Of a stretch of DNA of 64,000 nucleotides, positions 13,561-23,870 are shown in pieces. Location: the NCBI GenBank assembly GCA_030035585.1, contig CM057474.1:6494001-6558000 (forward strand), given 5' to 3'. The DNA comes from Dugong dugon. Taxonomy: Eukaryota; Chordata; Mammalia; Sirenia; Dugongidae. The notes under the pieces were generated by a model. It did not search any database, had not been told where the DNA came from, and saw only the letters and a program-made list of their open reading frames with translations. Position numbers and translations under genes: made by a program. How positions within the stretch are numbered: position 1 is the stretch's first letter; the number at the start of each line of letters is the position of its first letter.

Positions 13561-15036
13561 CTTGATTCTTTGTTTTGGTGGCTTGCTGAAGCTGTCATGG
13601 TCTACCTCTTTATGTGATTTGGTATTGACTGTTGTCTCCGAGCCATCAATAAGTTATTATATTTATTTATTTTATGTTTGCTTACTGTGTCTTAGCTTCT
13701 TGTTTTGTTTTATTTTGATATGCCCAGATAGGCTGGTTGTGTGAGCTAGTTTGATTATTGGCATCTTTGAAGCTCTCCCATCCTGTCACCAGATGGTTAG
13801 AGCTGTTACTAGGTATGTGAGCTCAGGAGGCCATTTAGTTTCTCATGTGGATTCAGCTCATGTGTCTGGTAGTCGGTCACCAAGCATGTGGTGCAAGCTC
13901 TCACCTATAGTCCTAGATGTGGAGGGGTGATTGGAGTAGGCACAGGTATCTGGCTGCAGTAGGGGTCATGCACTGAGCAAGACGGGGGGGCTGACAGCTG
14001 CCCTTGAGTGTCTGGAAGGAAAGAGTGTCCCTGTTCCCTAGAGTGCATTGGTGGATGGGTTTTGCAGCTGGGCTATGAGTACCTGATGCTGTAGGCTGTG
14101 AGGAGTGGGAGGCAGCACTTATTCTTGGACCCCTGTCATGGGTGGCTAGGTGGCATGGGTGGATCCACCAGTCCTCAGGTCCCTGATGTGGGTGGGTGAG
14201 GACCCTGCTTAATGGGAAAGGCAGTGTCAAATGTCATGAAACTCCTCTCCCCCTTATAGCTGATATAGTTGAAAATAGGCTTCAGGTATATACTCCGTTG
14301 TACTGTGCTAATGAGGGCCTATGCTGTTGAAATGGGCCCACACAGGTCTATGCAGAGGTAAAAGGCATTCAAAGTCCATGGAACCCTTAAGCCCAGGCCT
14401 AGGCAAAGAGGCTGTGCCTTCCTTGAGTTGCCAGCTTAGGGGAGCTGGTAGATTATTTTTTCCTGTTTGTTAATTTGTTCCCTTTCCAAAGCCGGAAGAA
14501 TGGCTCTGGGTGGAGAATGGCTCTGGGTGCACCATGTGTCCTACTTCTGGCCCAGGGGGTGCAGCAGTCTCTGAAGCCAGACTGGTACAGAGTGGGGAGG
14601 GGGCAGGTAAATGGGAGAGAAGTTCTTCCCAAAGTGGTGTTTTTTTGATCCTCACAGTAGGTTAGACTCATGTACTTACCTTTCGCAGATTGAGTGATGC
14701 TTCTTGATGGTGCTGGAGGCTTGAGCAGACTCTCTGCCACTTCATCTCTCTTGCCATGGAAACTCATCTCGAGTGCCAGTGATTGCCTCACTGTGCTCAC
14801 CAGCCAATCCAGCCTGCACTGTGCCGGGCCAGCCATGTCAGGTCTGCAACTCTTCACTGCTTCTGAACCGTTTCTCTCTCCCCCTGCTGCTCAGTTCAAT
14901 TCCTCAACTTTGTCTTTGATGTTCAGGGCTCCTAGCTTGTCATATATAATCAATTCACTTGTTTTTTTGGGTCTTTGTTGTAAGAGGGTCCACGGGAAGC
15001 ATCTGACTACTCTGCCATCTGGCCCCACCTCCTCCA
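13560..15036 (-). promoter_or_regulatory. L1 5' UTR with internal promoter region
   Basis: The stretch upstream (minus-strand sense) of ORF1 is more GC-rich than its surroundings, about 1.47 kb, and ends at the L1 5' boundary. The plus-strand 'gccatct' at 15014-15020 reads as an AGATGGC core on the element's own strand, near the position of the YY1 site in other L1 promoters. Small frames within 13913-15065 on either strand have no homology and are treated as chance. Confidence 0.6.
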
Positions 15037-15138
15037 ATTTTTGTTTTCTTTATTTTGAGGTGTAATCCGTACAACCACAAGTATAAGGATTAGGATTTAC
15101 AGCACATATTTTGGGGGGACAAAATTCAATAGATAACA

Positions 15139-17289
15139 TTCCACCTTTGGTCCCCCAAAATTTATGTCTTTCCTGCATGCAAAATATATATATTCACCCC
15201 ATCACATCATTCCAAGTCTTAAACCAACTCCAAGTCCAAAATCTCATCTTCTGAATTATCTAAAACAAATATGGGTGAGACTTTAGGTATATTCTATCCT
15301 GGGGAAGAATCCCTCTTCATCTGTACATCTGTGAAATCTAGACTACAAATTATCTGCTTTCAAAGTATAATGGTGGAACAGGCACAAGATAGACATTTCC
15401 ATTATAAATGGAAGAAATTGGAGCAAAAGAAAGGATAATGGGCATCAAGGAAGTCCAGAATTCAGCAGAAAAAATTACATTAGTTCTCAAGTCTTAAAAA
15501 TAATCTTCTGTTCTCTGAGACCAATCATATGGGCAATGGCCTTGCCCTCCAGACTCTGGGTGTTGGCCATACTTTCTGGGTTTTGAATAGAGGCTCCTTG
15601 GCTCTGGGCTTTTGCCCTGTCTTCTAGACCCACTGTGACAGAAGTTTTTGTCTTTCAGCTTTGGGTGGCCACATTCTCTTAGTCTGTCTGAATGGTGACC
15701 CTACTTCCTAGGCCCTGAAACCTTCGGGTGGTGGCCCCATCCTTCTGGCCAAACTGAATGGCAGCCCCACTCTCTGGAACTGAGTTAGTGCTGAGCGAAG
15801 TCTTGAAAGGTAGGAGGCTGTGGCTCCACTACTGGAAACCTAGGAGGCTGTGGCTCCACCCTTTGAGATCCTGGAGACTGTGGCTCTATCCTTGGAAACA
15901 CAGTCAGCCCTGCTCTTCATGCTCCCTCCAACAGGTTTGCTGATCTCCAAACTTCTCCAGGGATGATCTTTTTCTTTTCTTCAAGGACAACAGATGTAGC
16001 TTCTTTGGCCTGGTTCCTGTCTGTAGAATTCCAAGAGGCAGACAGTGTTCTTTCCTTCTTTCTTTGTCTCCTTCAGTCAAAGCTGATGGGTTTTCTGCTA
16101 TGGTAACTGGTTAAATCCATCAGTCACGGGCTTAATCTCTTTAACAAAAGATTGTGTATCTATGTCCTTAGTGAAAATTTTGCAACAAAATTTTCCAAAA
16201 CTTTAAGTTTTGTTTTCATTTTGCAGACTTCATTTTGAAGGCTATCTCTTTTCGGGCATTTTATTATAGGTGGCAAGGAGAAACCACATGGCCCCTGTTA
16301 TGGATTAAATTGTGTCCCCCCAAAATATGTGTTAATTTGGCTAGGCCATGATTCCTACTATTGTGTGATTGTCCACCATTTTGTCATCTGATATGATTTT
16401 CCTACGTGTTGTAAAGCCTACCTCTATGATGTTAATGAGGTGGATTAGGGGCAGTTATGTTAATGAGGCAGGACTCAATCTAAGAGATTAGGTTGTGTCT
16501 TAAATCAATCTCTTTTGAGATATAAAAGAGACAAGTGAGCAGAGAGATATGGGGAACTTATACCACCAAGAAACAAGAGCCAGGAGTATAGTGTGTCATT
16601 TCGACCCTGGGTCTCTGCGCTGAGAATCTCCTCGACTTGGGAAGATTGATGACAAGGACCTTCCCCTAGAGCCAATAGAGAGAGATAGCATTCCACTGGA
16701 GCTAACTCCCTGAATTAGGACTTCTAGCCTACTAGACTGTGAAAGAATAAATTTCTTTTTGTTAAAGCCATCCACTTTGGTATTTCTGTTATAGCAGCAC
16801 TAGATAACTAAGACAGCCCCTTTAAGATCTTGCTTAGAAATCTACTCAACCAAATATTCAAGTTCATCACATACAATTTCTACTTTTCACCAAACATTTG
16901 CACATAATTCAGACAAGTTTTTTGCCCCTGCATTAAAAGCATCTCCTTCCCACCATTGTTCAGTCACATATTCATCATTTCCTTTTAAAGCCTCAGCAGA
17001 AGCACATTTATTGTCCATTTGTCTAACACCATTCTGTAGTCTGTACAACAGTACCATATGTATTCTCTAAGACAATAGAGACTTTATAGCTTTCCTCTTT
17101 TTCTTCTGAGCCCTCACCAGAACTGCCTTTGATGTCCATAATTCTACCAACAGTCTCTTCAAGGTAATCTAGTCTTTTATTATTAGATGCCCTGAAACTT
17201 TTCCAGCCTGCATCAATTATCCAATTGCAAAACCACTTCCACATTTTAGGTATCAGTTAGAGAAGCAACCCCACTACTTGGTACCAAAT
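15139..17289 (-). repeat. MaLR provirus interior, non-coding
   Basis: Sequence just inside the left LTR ('cccaaaatttatgtctttcc', 'caagtccaaaatctcatctt') and just inside the right LTR ('cttggtaccaaattct') matches the general pattern of MaLR interior DNA read in reverse. The segment by the right LTR holds the primer-binding-site position expected for a minus-strand provirus. A 30-base tandem run sits at 15811-15893. The interior is interrupted by the solo LTR at 16296-16815. No viral protein frame is visible. Confidence 0.7.
16296..16815 (+). mobile_element. Solo MaLR-type LTR, plus strand, 520 bases
   Basis: It begins 'tgttatggattaaattgtgt' and ends 'ctagataactaagaca', giving TG...CA termini. 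The flanks are 'gcccc' at 16291-16295 and 16816-16820, a perfect 5-base duplication. The 3' part carries 'gtgaaagaataaatttcttt', giving an AATAAA poly(A) signal. It is a relative of the LTRs of the surrounding provirus, in the opposite orientation, with a different middle, so it is a later insertion that lost its interior by LTR recombination. Confidence 0.9.
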
Positions 17290-17693
17290 TCTTAGTTATC
17301 CAGTGCTGCTATAAGAGAAATATCACAAAAGGGTTGATATAACACACATAAATTTATTTTCTCATAGTTTAGGAGACTAGAAGTCTGAATTCAGGGTGCC
17401 GGTTCTAGGGGCCGACTTTCTCTCTTTGTTGGTTCTGGAGGAAGGTCTCTGTCTATTGTGGGCTTCTGCTCCTGGGCTATCTTCGTGTGGCTTGGCATCT
17501 CTTGTCCCTCGTCTCTGCTGCTGAATCTTCTCCTTTTATATCTCAAAAGAGAGTGACTCAAGACACATCCTGCACTAACACTCTCTCATTAAAGTAACAA
17601 ATAAAACCTATTCCCAAATGAGATTATAATCACAGGTATAGGGGTTAGGATTTACAACATGTATTTTTTGGGGACACAATTCAATCTATAACA
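17290..17693 (-). repeat. 5' LTR of the MaLR provirus
   Basis: It runs from 'tcttagttatccagtgctgc' to 'cacaattcaatctataaca'. It is about 404 bases and aligns end to end with the left LTR at 6331-6698/15073-15138. On the minus strand this is the 5' LTR. Confidence 0.82.
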
Positions 17694-20515
17694 GTAACCC
17701 TTTTTTATAATGATTTTTAAATTTTTCTTTCACTTGAAGTCATTGTAGATTTTCTCAGCTACCATTATTGGAGTTGCTTAGTTTATCCCAGGGAGAAACC
17801 AGATCTTCCTGTCTCTCTCACCACGAAACACAGCTGCTGTAGCTCAAAATAAATGCGTTCAAAGCAAGAAGAAACTGGTTTGGAACCTGGGTGGCAAAAA
17901 AGTCTGAGGTATGGAAACCCAAAGAAGCAAGCAGTGTATTGATGTTCTAAAGAATTCTGGCCTAGGATGGAGTTGGATGAAGCTAAACAAGTCAAGATAT
18001 TACTATTTCTACGTTCACATATGTTGTAACTATGCTTTGCATGTACAATTACTTTTATATTTTGGAAACATCAGATGGCAATATATACTCAGCATAACAG
18101 CTTTATGGAATTCGATTTGTGGTTACTATCATGAAAAATGCAGCTTGAGTTATAAAATAAATTAATGACTCCATGATAATTTTATGAATGAAAAGTTTAC
18201 TGCAGAGGTCAAAATTTCTGGTAAATATCTTTTGAATGCCATGAAAGTATTGCTGCTGTTGTCGTGTGCCATCAAGGTTTGATAACGCTAAATTAAAGCT
18301 TTAAATACTTGTGTACCTTGGATTTTTCATTTAAAAATTCTTCTTTTTAATAAGAAAAAATTTTCAATTACCTCAAATTTTGTATAGTAAATCTAGAAAA
18401 AACAAAAATAATCTCCTCTTTACGAATTTTAAGTCCTCATGGACTGTCTTCCAACAATGCAGAATTAGGCTCAAACTACTTTGACCAGAAACGCTATTTT
18501 TAACAAACTTTATAAACTGAGAACTTTTTCCTCTCTCTTTTTTCCTAGCTTTCTCCTCCCTGACTTCCTATATTTGACATGTAACATTGCTTAAGCATCC
18601 AAGAAAATTGGCAGCTTTGACCACAATTCTGGAGAAGGTGGCAGCCAAAGAAATTGCAAACTTTGATCAGGAATATGGTGAGTTTCATTTCTTTTACTTT
18701 CGAGGTGAGTGTTGATAAGATTGTGGAACGATTAAACATTGAAAATAATTAACATTGTGACAAAAACTCATATTCAACCAACCTAAGACACAGTATGCAA
18801 TTATATATGGATTTTGGTAGACTTTGATAAAGGATTCTAATGAATATTTGTTTACATCAAGCTACTTAGTATCTAACTTTGGAAAGGAAATTGGGTAAGG
18901 AGATCTGTAAAAACAGCTTTCAGAAAATGCAATATAGTTAGTTAACTTTTTAAAATAAAAGTTTTCCTTCTATTTAAATAAACTAGATTCATACATTTTG
19001 AGTAAATCAAGACTGGAGACAGAGCAAGGAGTTACAGTAATACATGTGAGAAGAGATAAGAGTCTATAGTTCTGTGGATGGAGAAGAGAAGGATTTGAGA
19101 AATTTTAAGGAGAAAGTTGCAGGACCTGTTGATTAATTGAATGTTAAGGATGAGACTAGTTAGACTAACATTACTTCTAGGAGTACGATTTGAGCACTGG
19201 CATTGTACTTGATAACATAGGGACTACAGGGTATATTGAAGAGAAGGGTGATGGAAAGAAATGATAATTTTAGCCGGGGTGTGTTAACTGTTGAGGTCAG
19301 GGTTTTTTGGATGTCTAACAACAAGTTGCTATGTGAGTGTGAATCTTTAGATTAAAATTGAATCTAAAGACATCTTAGAGACATCAGAATATTGGAGATA
19401 TTTAATATCATAAGAGTAATGTTTCCCAGTCATAGCATGCTTAATAAGTTAAGGAGTAAATCGAAAAAGAAACCCTAAAGAACACAAACAGTTTAATGGG
19501 CTGTTAGAGAAAAATAAGTTTGAGAAAGAAGGGGGAGAATTCATGATATGTTATCCACAGGAAAAGAGTTCATAGGATAAGTTAATCATCACCTTTGCCA
19601 AAGGAAGCAGAGGTGTCCACTTAATAGAAAGTGTGTATAAACTGTCTGCTAGACTGGGCAATATGGAGTAGGTGTATGTAGATAATTGGTGGCAAGTGAA
19701 AAACAACAGCCTCAGTCAAGTTGTGGGAGATGAAACTAGATTACACACTGGAAGGGGAAATAAATACATCAACCATCAACATATACTACGAGAGGTTGGC
19801 ATAAAGTATTCAGAAGTCAGATCTAAAAATAAATAATCCTGCTGAGTCAGAAGTGGAGGTCAGGGAACACTCAAAAGAACTAGAAAATTTAAAGATTAAA
19901 TAGATATTTTCCAGTAAAATGAGAAATTCAAGATACTTGAAATATAATATATAATAAACACCATAAAGTAGCAAGAATTCTCAATAAAAGAAACAATGTT
20001 TGGAGAAGATAAGATGCGTGAGGTGAAGTGTTAGACTAAAGGATAGGACACCTGAAGGTTTGAGAGAGAGTTGTAGGTGAGGTCAGACAGAAAGATTGGA
20101 GGCAGTTTATGAAAGTCTTTTTATACGTGGTTAAGAAATTTAGATGTTAATATGTATGCACTCCAAAGCCATAGGAGGTATTTAATCTTTCATGTAACAA
20201 AAATAAGTTTTTAATTTTAGAATAATATCTAATATATCAGTATGGAAGATTAGCTGGGAGAATCACTGCTGTATGTCCATGTCTAAAGCATTGTCTGGCT
20301 CACTGTAGGGCTTTTTGAATACCGTCCTTGAGTAAATTAATCTAGTAGATGGAGTCACAGAGGCCAAAGTACTGTCCAGAAGAGTTCAAGTGATAGATGA
20401 TGAGGTTCCTTACCCAGCTAGTGGCCATAAAGGGAAAGAAAAGGGATTACAGCTGTGGTTGGAAGGATAGCTAAGAGTACTTTCAAAAGAAAAAGGGAGG
20501 CTAACATGTCTTATG
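17694..20515. other. Intergenic DNA with an ancient-repeat-like block
   Basis: No gene is visible. A scrap near 18250-18283 ('gctgttgtcgtgtgccatca') matches the RTE/AfroSINE 3' tail on the minus strand. About 19000-20140 has the texture of an old mammalian-wide repeat ('ggtcagacagaaagattgga', 'gatgtctaacaacaagtt'), but I cannot name the family with confidence. The remainder is AT-rich. Confidence 0.45.
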
Positions 20516-23500
20516 CCCAGGTGTCTGTCAGTTTGTCATACCGTGGGGGCTTGTGTGTTGCTGTGATGCTGGAAGCTATCCCACAGGTATTCATATATTA
20601 GCAGGGTCATCCATGGTGGACAGGTTTCAGCTGAGCTTCCAGACCTACACAGACCACGAAGAAGGACCCAGAAGTCTCCTTCTGAAAAGAATTAGCCAGT
20701 GAAAACCTTATGAATAGCGGCAGAACATGGTCTGATGCCTGGCCAGAAGATGAGCCCCCCAGGTTGGAAGGCACTCAAAATAGCACTGGGTAAGAGCTGC
20801 CTCCTCAAAGTAGAGTCAACCTTAATGATGTGGGTGGAGTCAAGCTTTCAGGACCTTCATCTGCTGATGTAGCATGACTCAAAACGAAAAGTAACAGCTG
20901 AAAAAATCCATTAATAATCAGAACTTGGAATGTACAAAGTACCAATCTAGGAAAATTGGAAATCATCAAAAATGAAATGGAACACATAAACATCAATATC
21001 CTAGGCATTAATAAGCTGAAATGGACTGGTATTGGCTATTCTGAATCAGACAATTATATGGTCTACTATGCCGGGAATGACAACCTGAAGAGAAATGACG
21101 TTTCATTCATCGTCAAAAAGAACATTCAAGATCTATCCTGAAGTACAACGCTGTCAACGATAGGATAATATCCATATGCCTGCAAGGAAGACCAGTTAAT
21201 ACAAATATCATTCAAATTTACGCACTAGCCACTAAAGCCAAAGATGAAGAAATTGAAGATTTTTACCAGCTTCTGCAGTCTGAAATTGATCGAACATACA
21301 ATCAAGATGCATTGATAATTACTGGTGATTGGAATGTGAACGTTGGAAACAAAGAAGAAGGATCAGTAGTTAGAAAATATGACCCTGGTGAAAGAAATGA
21401 TGCCAGAGATCGCACGATAGAATTTTGCAAGACCAACGACTTCTTCATTGCAAATGCCTTTTTTCACCAACATTAATGGTAACTATGCCCATGGATCTAG
21501 CCAGGTGGAACACACAGGAATCAAATTGACTACATCTGTGGAAAGAGACCATGGAAGAGCTCAGTATCATCAGTCAGAACAAGGCCATGGGCCGACTGTG
21601 GAACAGACCATCAATTGCTCATGTGCAAGTACAAGTTGAAACTGAAGAAAATTAGGACAAGTACATGAGAGCCCAAGTATGACCTTGAGTATATCACACC
21701 TGAATTTGGAGATCATCTCAAAAATAGATTCGATGCATTGAACACTAATGCCTGAAGACCAGACAGGTTATGGAATGACATCAAGGACATCATACATGAA
21801 GAAAGTAAGAGGTCATTAAAAGACAGGAAAGAAAGAAAAGTGGATGTCAGAAGAGATTCTGAAATTTGCTCTTGAACGTCAAGTACCTAAAACAAAAGGA
21901 AGAAATGATGAAGTAAAAGAACTGAACAGACGATTTCAAAAGGTTTCTCCGGAAGACAAACTAAAATATTATAATGCCATGTGCAAAGAGCAGGAGATAG
22001 AAAACCAAAAGGACACACTTCACATTCTCAAGCTGAAAGAATGAAAAAAAATTCAAGCCTTGAGTTGCAATAGTGAAGGGTTCTATGTGGAAAATATTAA
22101 ACGACACAGAAAGCATCAAAAGAAGATGGAAGGAATACACAGAATCACTATACCAAAAAAAAAATTGGTCGATGTTCAACCATTTCAGGAGGTAACATAT
22201 GAACAGGAACCGATGGCGCTGAAAGAAGAAGTCCAAGCTGCACTGAAGGCATTGGCGAAAAACAAGGCTCCAGGAATTGATGGAATACCAACTGAGATGT
22301 TTCACCAAACAGGTGTAGCTCTAGAAGAGCTCACTTGTATGTGCCAAGGAATTTGGAAGACAACTACCTGGCCAACTAACTGGAAGGGATCCATATTTAT
22401 GCCTATTCCCAAGAAAGGTGATCCAACCAAATGAGGAAATTATCGAACAATATCATTAATATCACATGCAAGTAAAATTTTGCTAAGATCACTCAAAAGC
22501 TGCTGCAGCAGTATATTGACAGGGAACTGCCAGAAATTCAGGCCGGATTCAGAAGAGGATATGGAAGCAAGGATATCATTGCTGATGTCAGATGGATCCT
22601 GGCTGAAAGCAGAGAATACCAGAAAGATGTTTACCTGTGTTTTATTGACTATGCAGAGGCATTCAACTGTGTGGATCATAACAAATTATGGATATCATTG
22701 GGAAGAATGGGAATTCCAGAACACTTAACTGTGCTCATGAGGAACCTGTACATAGATCAAGAGACAGTTGTTCGGACAGAACAAGGGAATACTGCATGGT
22801 TTAAAGTCAGGAAAGGTGTGTGTCAGGGTTGTATCCTTTCACCATACCTATTCAATCTGTATGCTGTGTAAATAATCTGACAAATTGGACTATATGAATA
22901 AGAATTGGGCCTCAGCATTGGATGAAGACTCTTTAACAGCCTGCGTTATGCGGATGACACAAACTTGCTTGCTGAAAGTGAAGACTTGAAGCACTTACTG
23001 ATGAAGATCAAAGACCACAGCCTTAAGTATGGATTGCACCTCAACATAAAGAAAACAAAAATCCTCACAACTGGACCAACAAGCAGCATCATGATAAATG
23101 GAGAAAATATTGAAGTTGTCAAGGATTTCGTTTTACTTGGATCCGCAATCAACACCCATGGAAGCAGCAGTCGAGCAATCAAAAGATACATTGCATTGGG
23201 AAACTGTGCTGCAAAAGACCTCTTTAAAGTAATGAAAAGCAAAGCTGTCACCTTGAAGACAAAGGTGCACCTGATCCAAGCCATGGAATTTTCAAGTGCA
23301 TAATATGCATGCAAAAGCTGGACAATGAGTAAGGAAGACTGCAGAACAATCGACGTCTTTGAATTGTGGTGTTGGCGAAAAATATTGAATATACCATGGA
23401 CTGCCAAAAAAACAAACAAATCTGTCTTGGAAGAAGTACAGCCAGAATGCTCCTGAGAAGCAAGGACAGCAAGACTACGTCTTACATACTTTGGACGTGT

Positions 23501-23720
23501 TGTCAGGAGGGATCAGTCCCTGGAGAAGGACATCATGCTTGGGAAAGTACAGGGTCAGTGAAAAAGGGGAAGACCTAATGAGATGGATTGACACATAGCT
23601 GCAACAATGGGTTTAAGCATAACAATGATTATGAGCATGGTGAAGAACTGGGCAGTGTTTCCTTCTGTGATACATAGGTTCTCTATGAGTTGGAACCGAC
23701 TTGACGGCATCTAACAACAG
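20516..23720 (+). mobile_element. Near full-length RTE-clade LINE (BovB/RTE1-like), about 3.2 kb
   Basis: This is the longest RTE copy here, close to the usual length for the clade. The 5' leader ('ctgtcagtttgtcataccgt') starts near 20525. It is followed by an endonuclease-like region from about 20920, a reverse-transcriptase region, and the C-terminal region ending in the tail 'gaaccgacttgacggcatct' near 23696. The coding frame is interrupted many times. No certain target duplication was seen, so the 5' edge is approximate. Horizontal transfer is documented for BovB in general, but nothing in this copy shows it. Confidence 0.9.
20919..23714 (+). pseudogene. RTE endonuclease-reverse transcriptase ORF, disrupted
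   Basis: In family terms this is one protein with an AP-type endonuclease then a reverse transcriptase. Visible parts: the endonuclease start 'RTWNVQS' near 20919 and 'IIKNEMEHININILGINKLK' at 20956 on; a linker with 'RRFQKVSPEDKLKYYNAMCK' at 21920-21980; the RT entry 'LKALAKNKAPGIDGIPTEMF' at 22240-22300; 'VRKGVCQGCILSPYLFNLYA' at 22808-22868; an intact YADD box at 22947-22958; and the C-terminal segment to a TAA at 23712-23714. The frame shifts at several points (for example after 21141, near 22434 and 22870), so no full protein is made. Confidence 0.87.
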
Positions 23721-23722
23721 CA

Positions 23723-23870
23723 AAATGTTTCAGAATTTGTTACATATCAGAAACTGTTTTTTTACAACTTCATTCACTTAATATTTGCAATAAGCTTGCC
23801 AGGAACCAGGTTCAGAGAGATGCAACTTGCTGAAATAGTATTACTAGGAAGAGGCAGAACACATTTGAAC
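23723..23870 (+). mobile_element. Possible MIR SINE fragment
   Basis: The blocks 'atcagaaactg', 'acttcattcacttaatattt' and 'ggttcagagagatgcaactt' loosely follow the MIR core order. Divergence is high and the call is tentative. Confidence 0.35.

Larger units (their letters stand above)
7381..15036 (-). mobile_element. Full-length L1 LINE (about 7.66 kb), minus strand, inactive
   Basis: A perfect 15-base target duplication, 'atttttgttttcttt', lies at 7366-7380 and 15037-15051. The left end is T-rich (the poly(A) tail on the minus strand). The right end reads, on the minus strand, 'ggaggaggtggggccagatg', which resembles the start of L1 5' UTRs, including a YY1-like ATGG core. In order from the 5' end: a 5' UTR of about 1.47 kb, ORF1, a spacer of about 400 bases, ORF2, and a 3' UTR of about 1 kb. 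Both ORFs contain stops or frameshifts, so the element is structurally complete but not competent. Confidence 0.93.
6699..15072 (-). mobile_element. RTE-clade LINE fragment, minus strand, split by full-length L1
   Basis: RTE sequence occupies 6699-7380 and 15052-15072. The 3' end 'tgttgttgttgggtgccttc' is at the left. The flanking 'aatcacaggtat' (6687-6698) and 'aaccacaagtat' (15073-15084) form a 12-base target duplication with two changes inside the LTR. The element is 5'-truncated at about 15072 after 'gaggtgtaatccgtac'. It encodes the C-terminal RTE segment ('FFEHVVGRDQSLEKDIILGK' near 6880-6960, minus) with stops. Confidence 0.87.
6331..15138 (-). repeat. 3' LTR of the MaLR provirus, split by RTE and L1
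   Basis: The LTR sequence runs 6331-6698, is interrupted, and resumes at 15073 with 'aaccacaagtataaggatta', ending 'tcaatagataaca' at 15138. Without the insertions the LTR would be about 430 bases, similar to the 404-base right LTR. Its sequence also matches, in reverse, the solo LTR at 16296-16815, with a different middle segment, so they are different subfamilies. Confidence 0.8.
6331..17693 (-). mobile_element. MaLR-type (ERVL-related) provirus, minus strand, with nested insertions
   Basis: Two related LTRs bracket this block. The left one is 6331-6698 continued at 15073-15138; the right one is 17290-17693. Both begin (plus strand) 'tagttatcyastgctgctat'-like and end 'gggacacaattcaat..ataaca'-like. 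The inner 15139-17289 resembles MaLR internal DNA ('cccaaaatttatgtctttcc', 'ttggtaccaaattct') and has no gag/pol frame. Flanks are 'gtaat' (6326-6330) and 'gtaac' (17694-17698), a 5-base duplication with one change, as expected for this class. The 3' LTR is the left one. MaLR elements are non-autonomous and depend on related ERVL machinery; this copy is inert. Confidence 0.8.

Noticed and set aside
13913-15065. Overlapping frames of 100-134 codons on both strands
   Set aside because: They lie in the GC-richer 5' UTR of the minus-strand L1, overlap each other in several frames, and show no domain.
6331-17693. Possible coding-competent endogenous retrovirus
   Set aside because: The interior left after removing insertions is only about 1.6 kb with no viral protein frame; MaLR elements are non-autonomous.
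18250-18283. Separate AfroSINE or RTE copy
   Set aside because: Only about 30 bases of tail-like sequence are present, too short to classify; noted in the interval entry instead.
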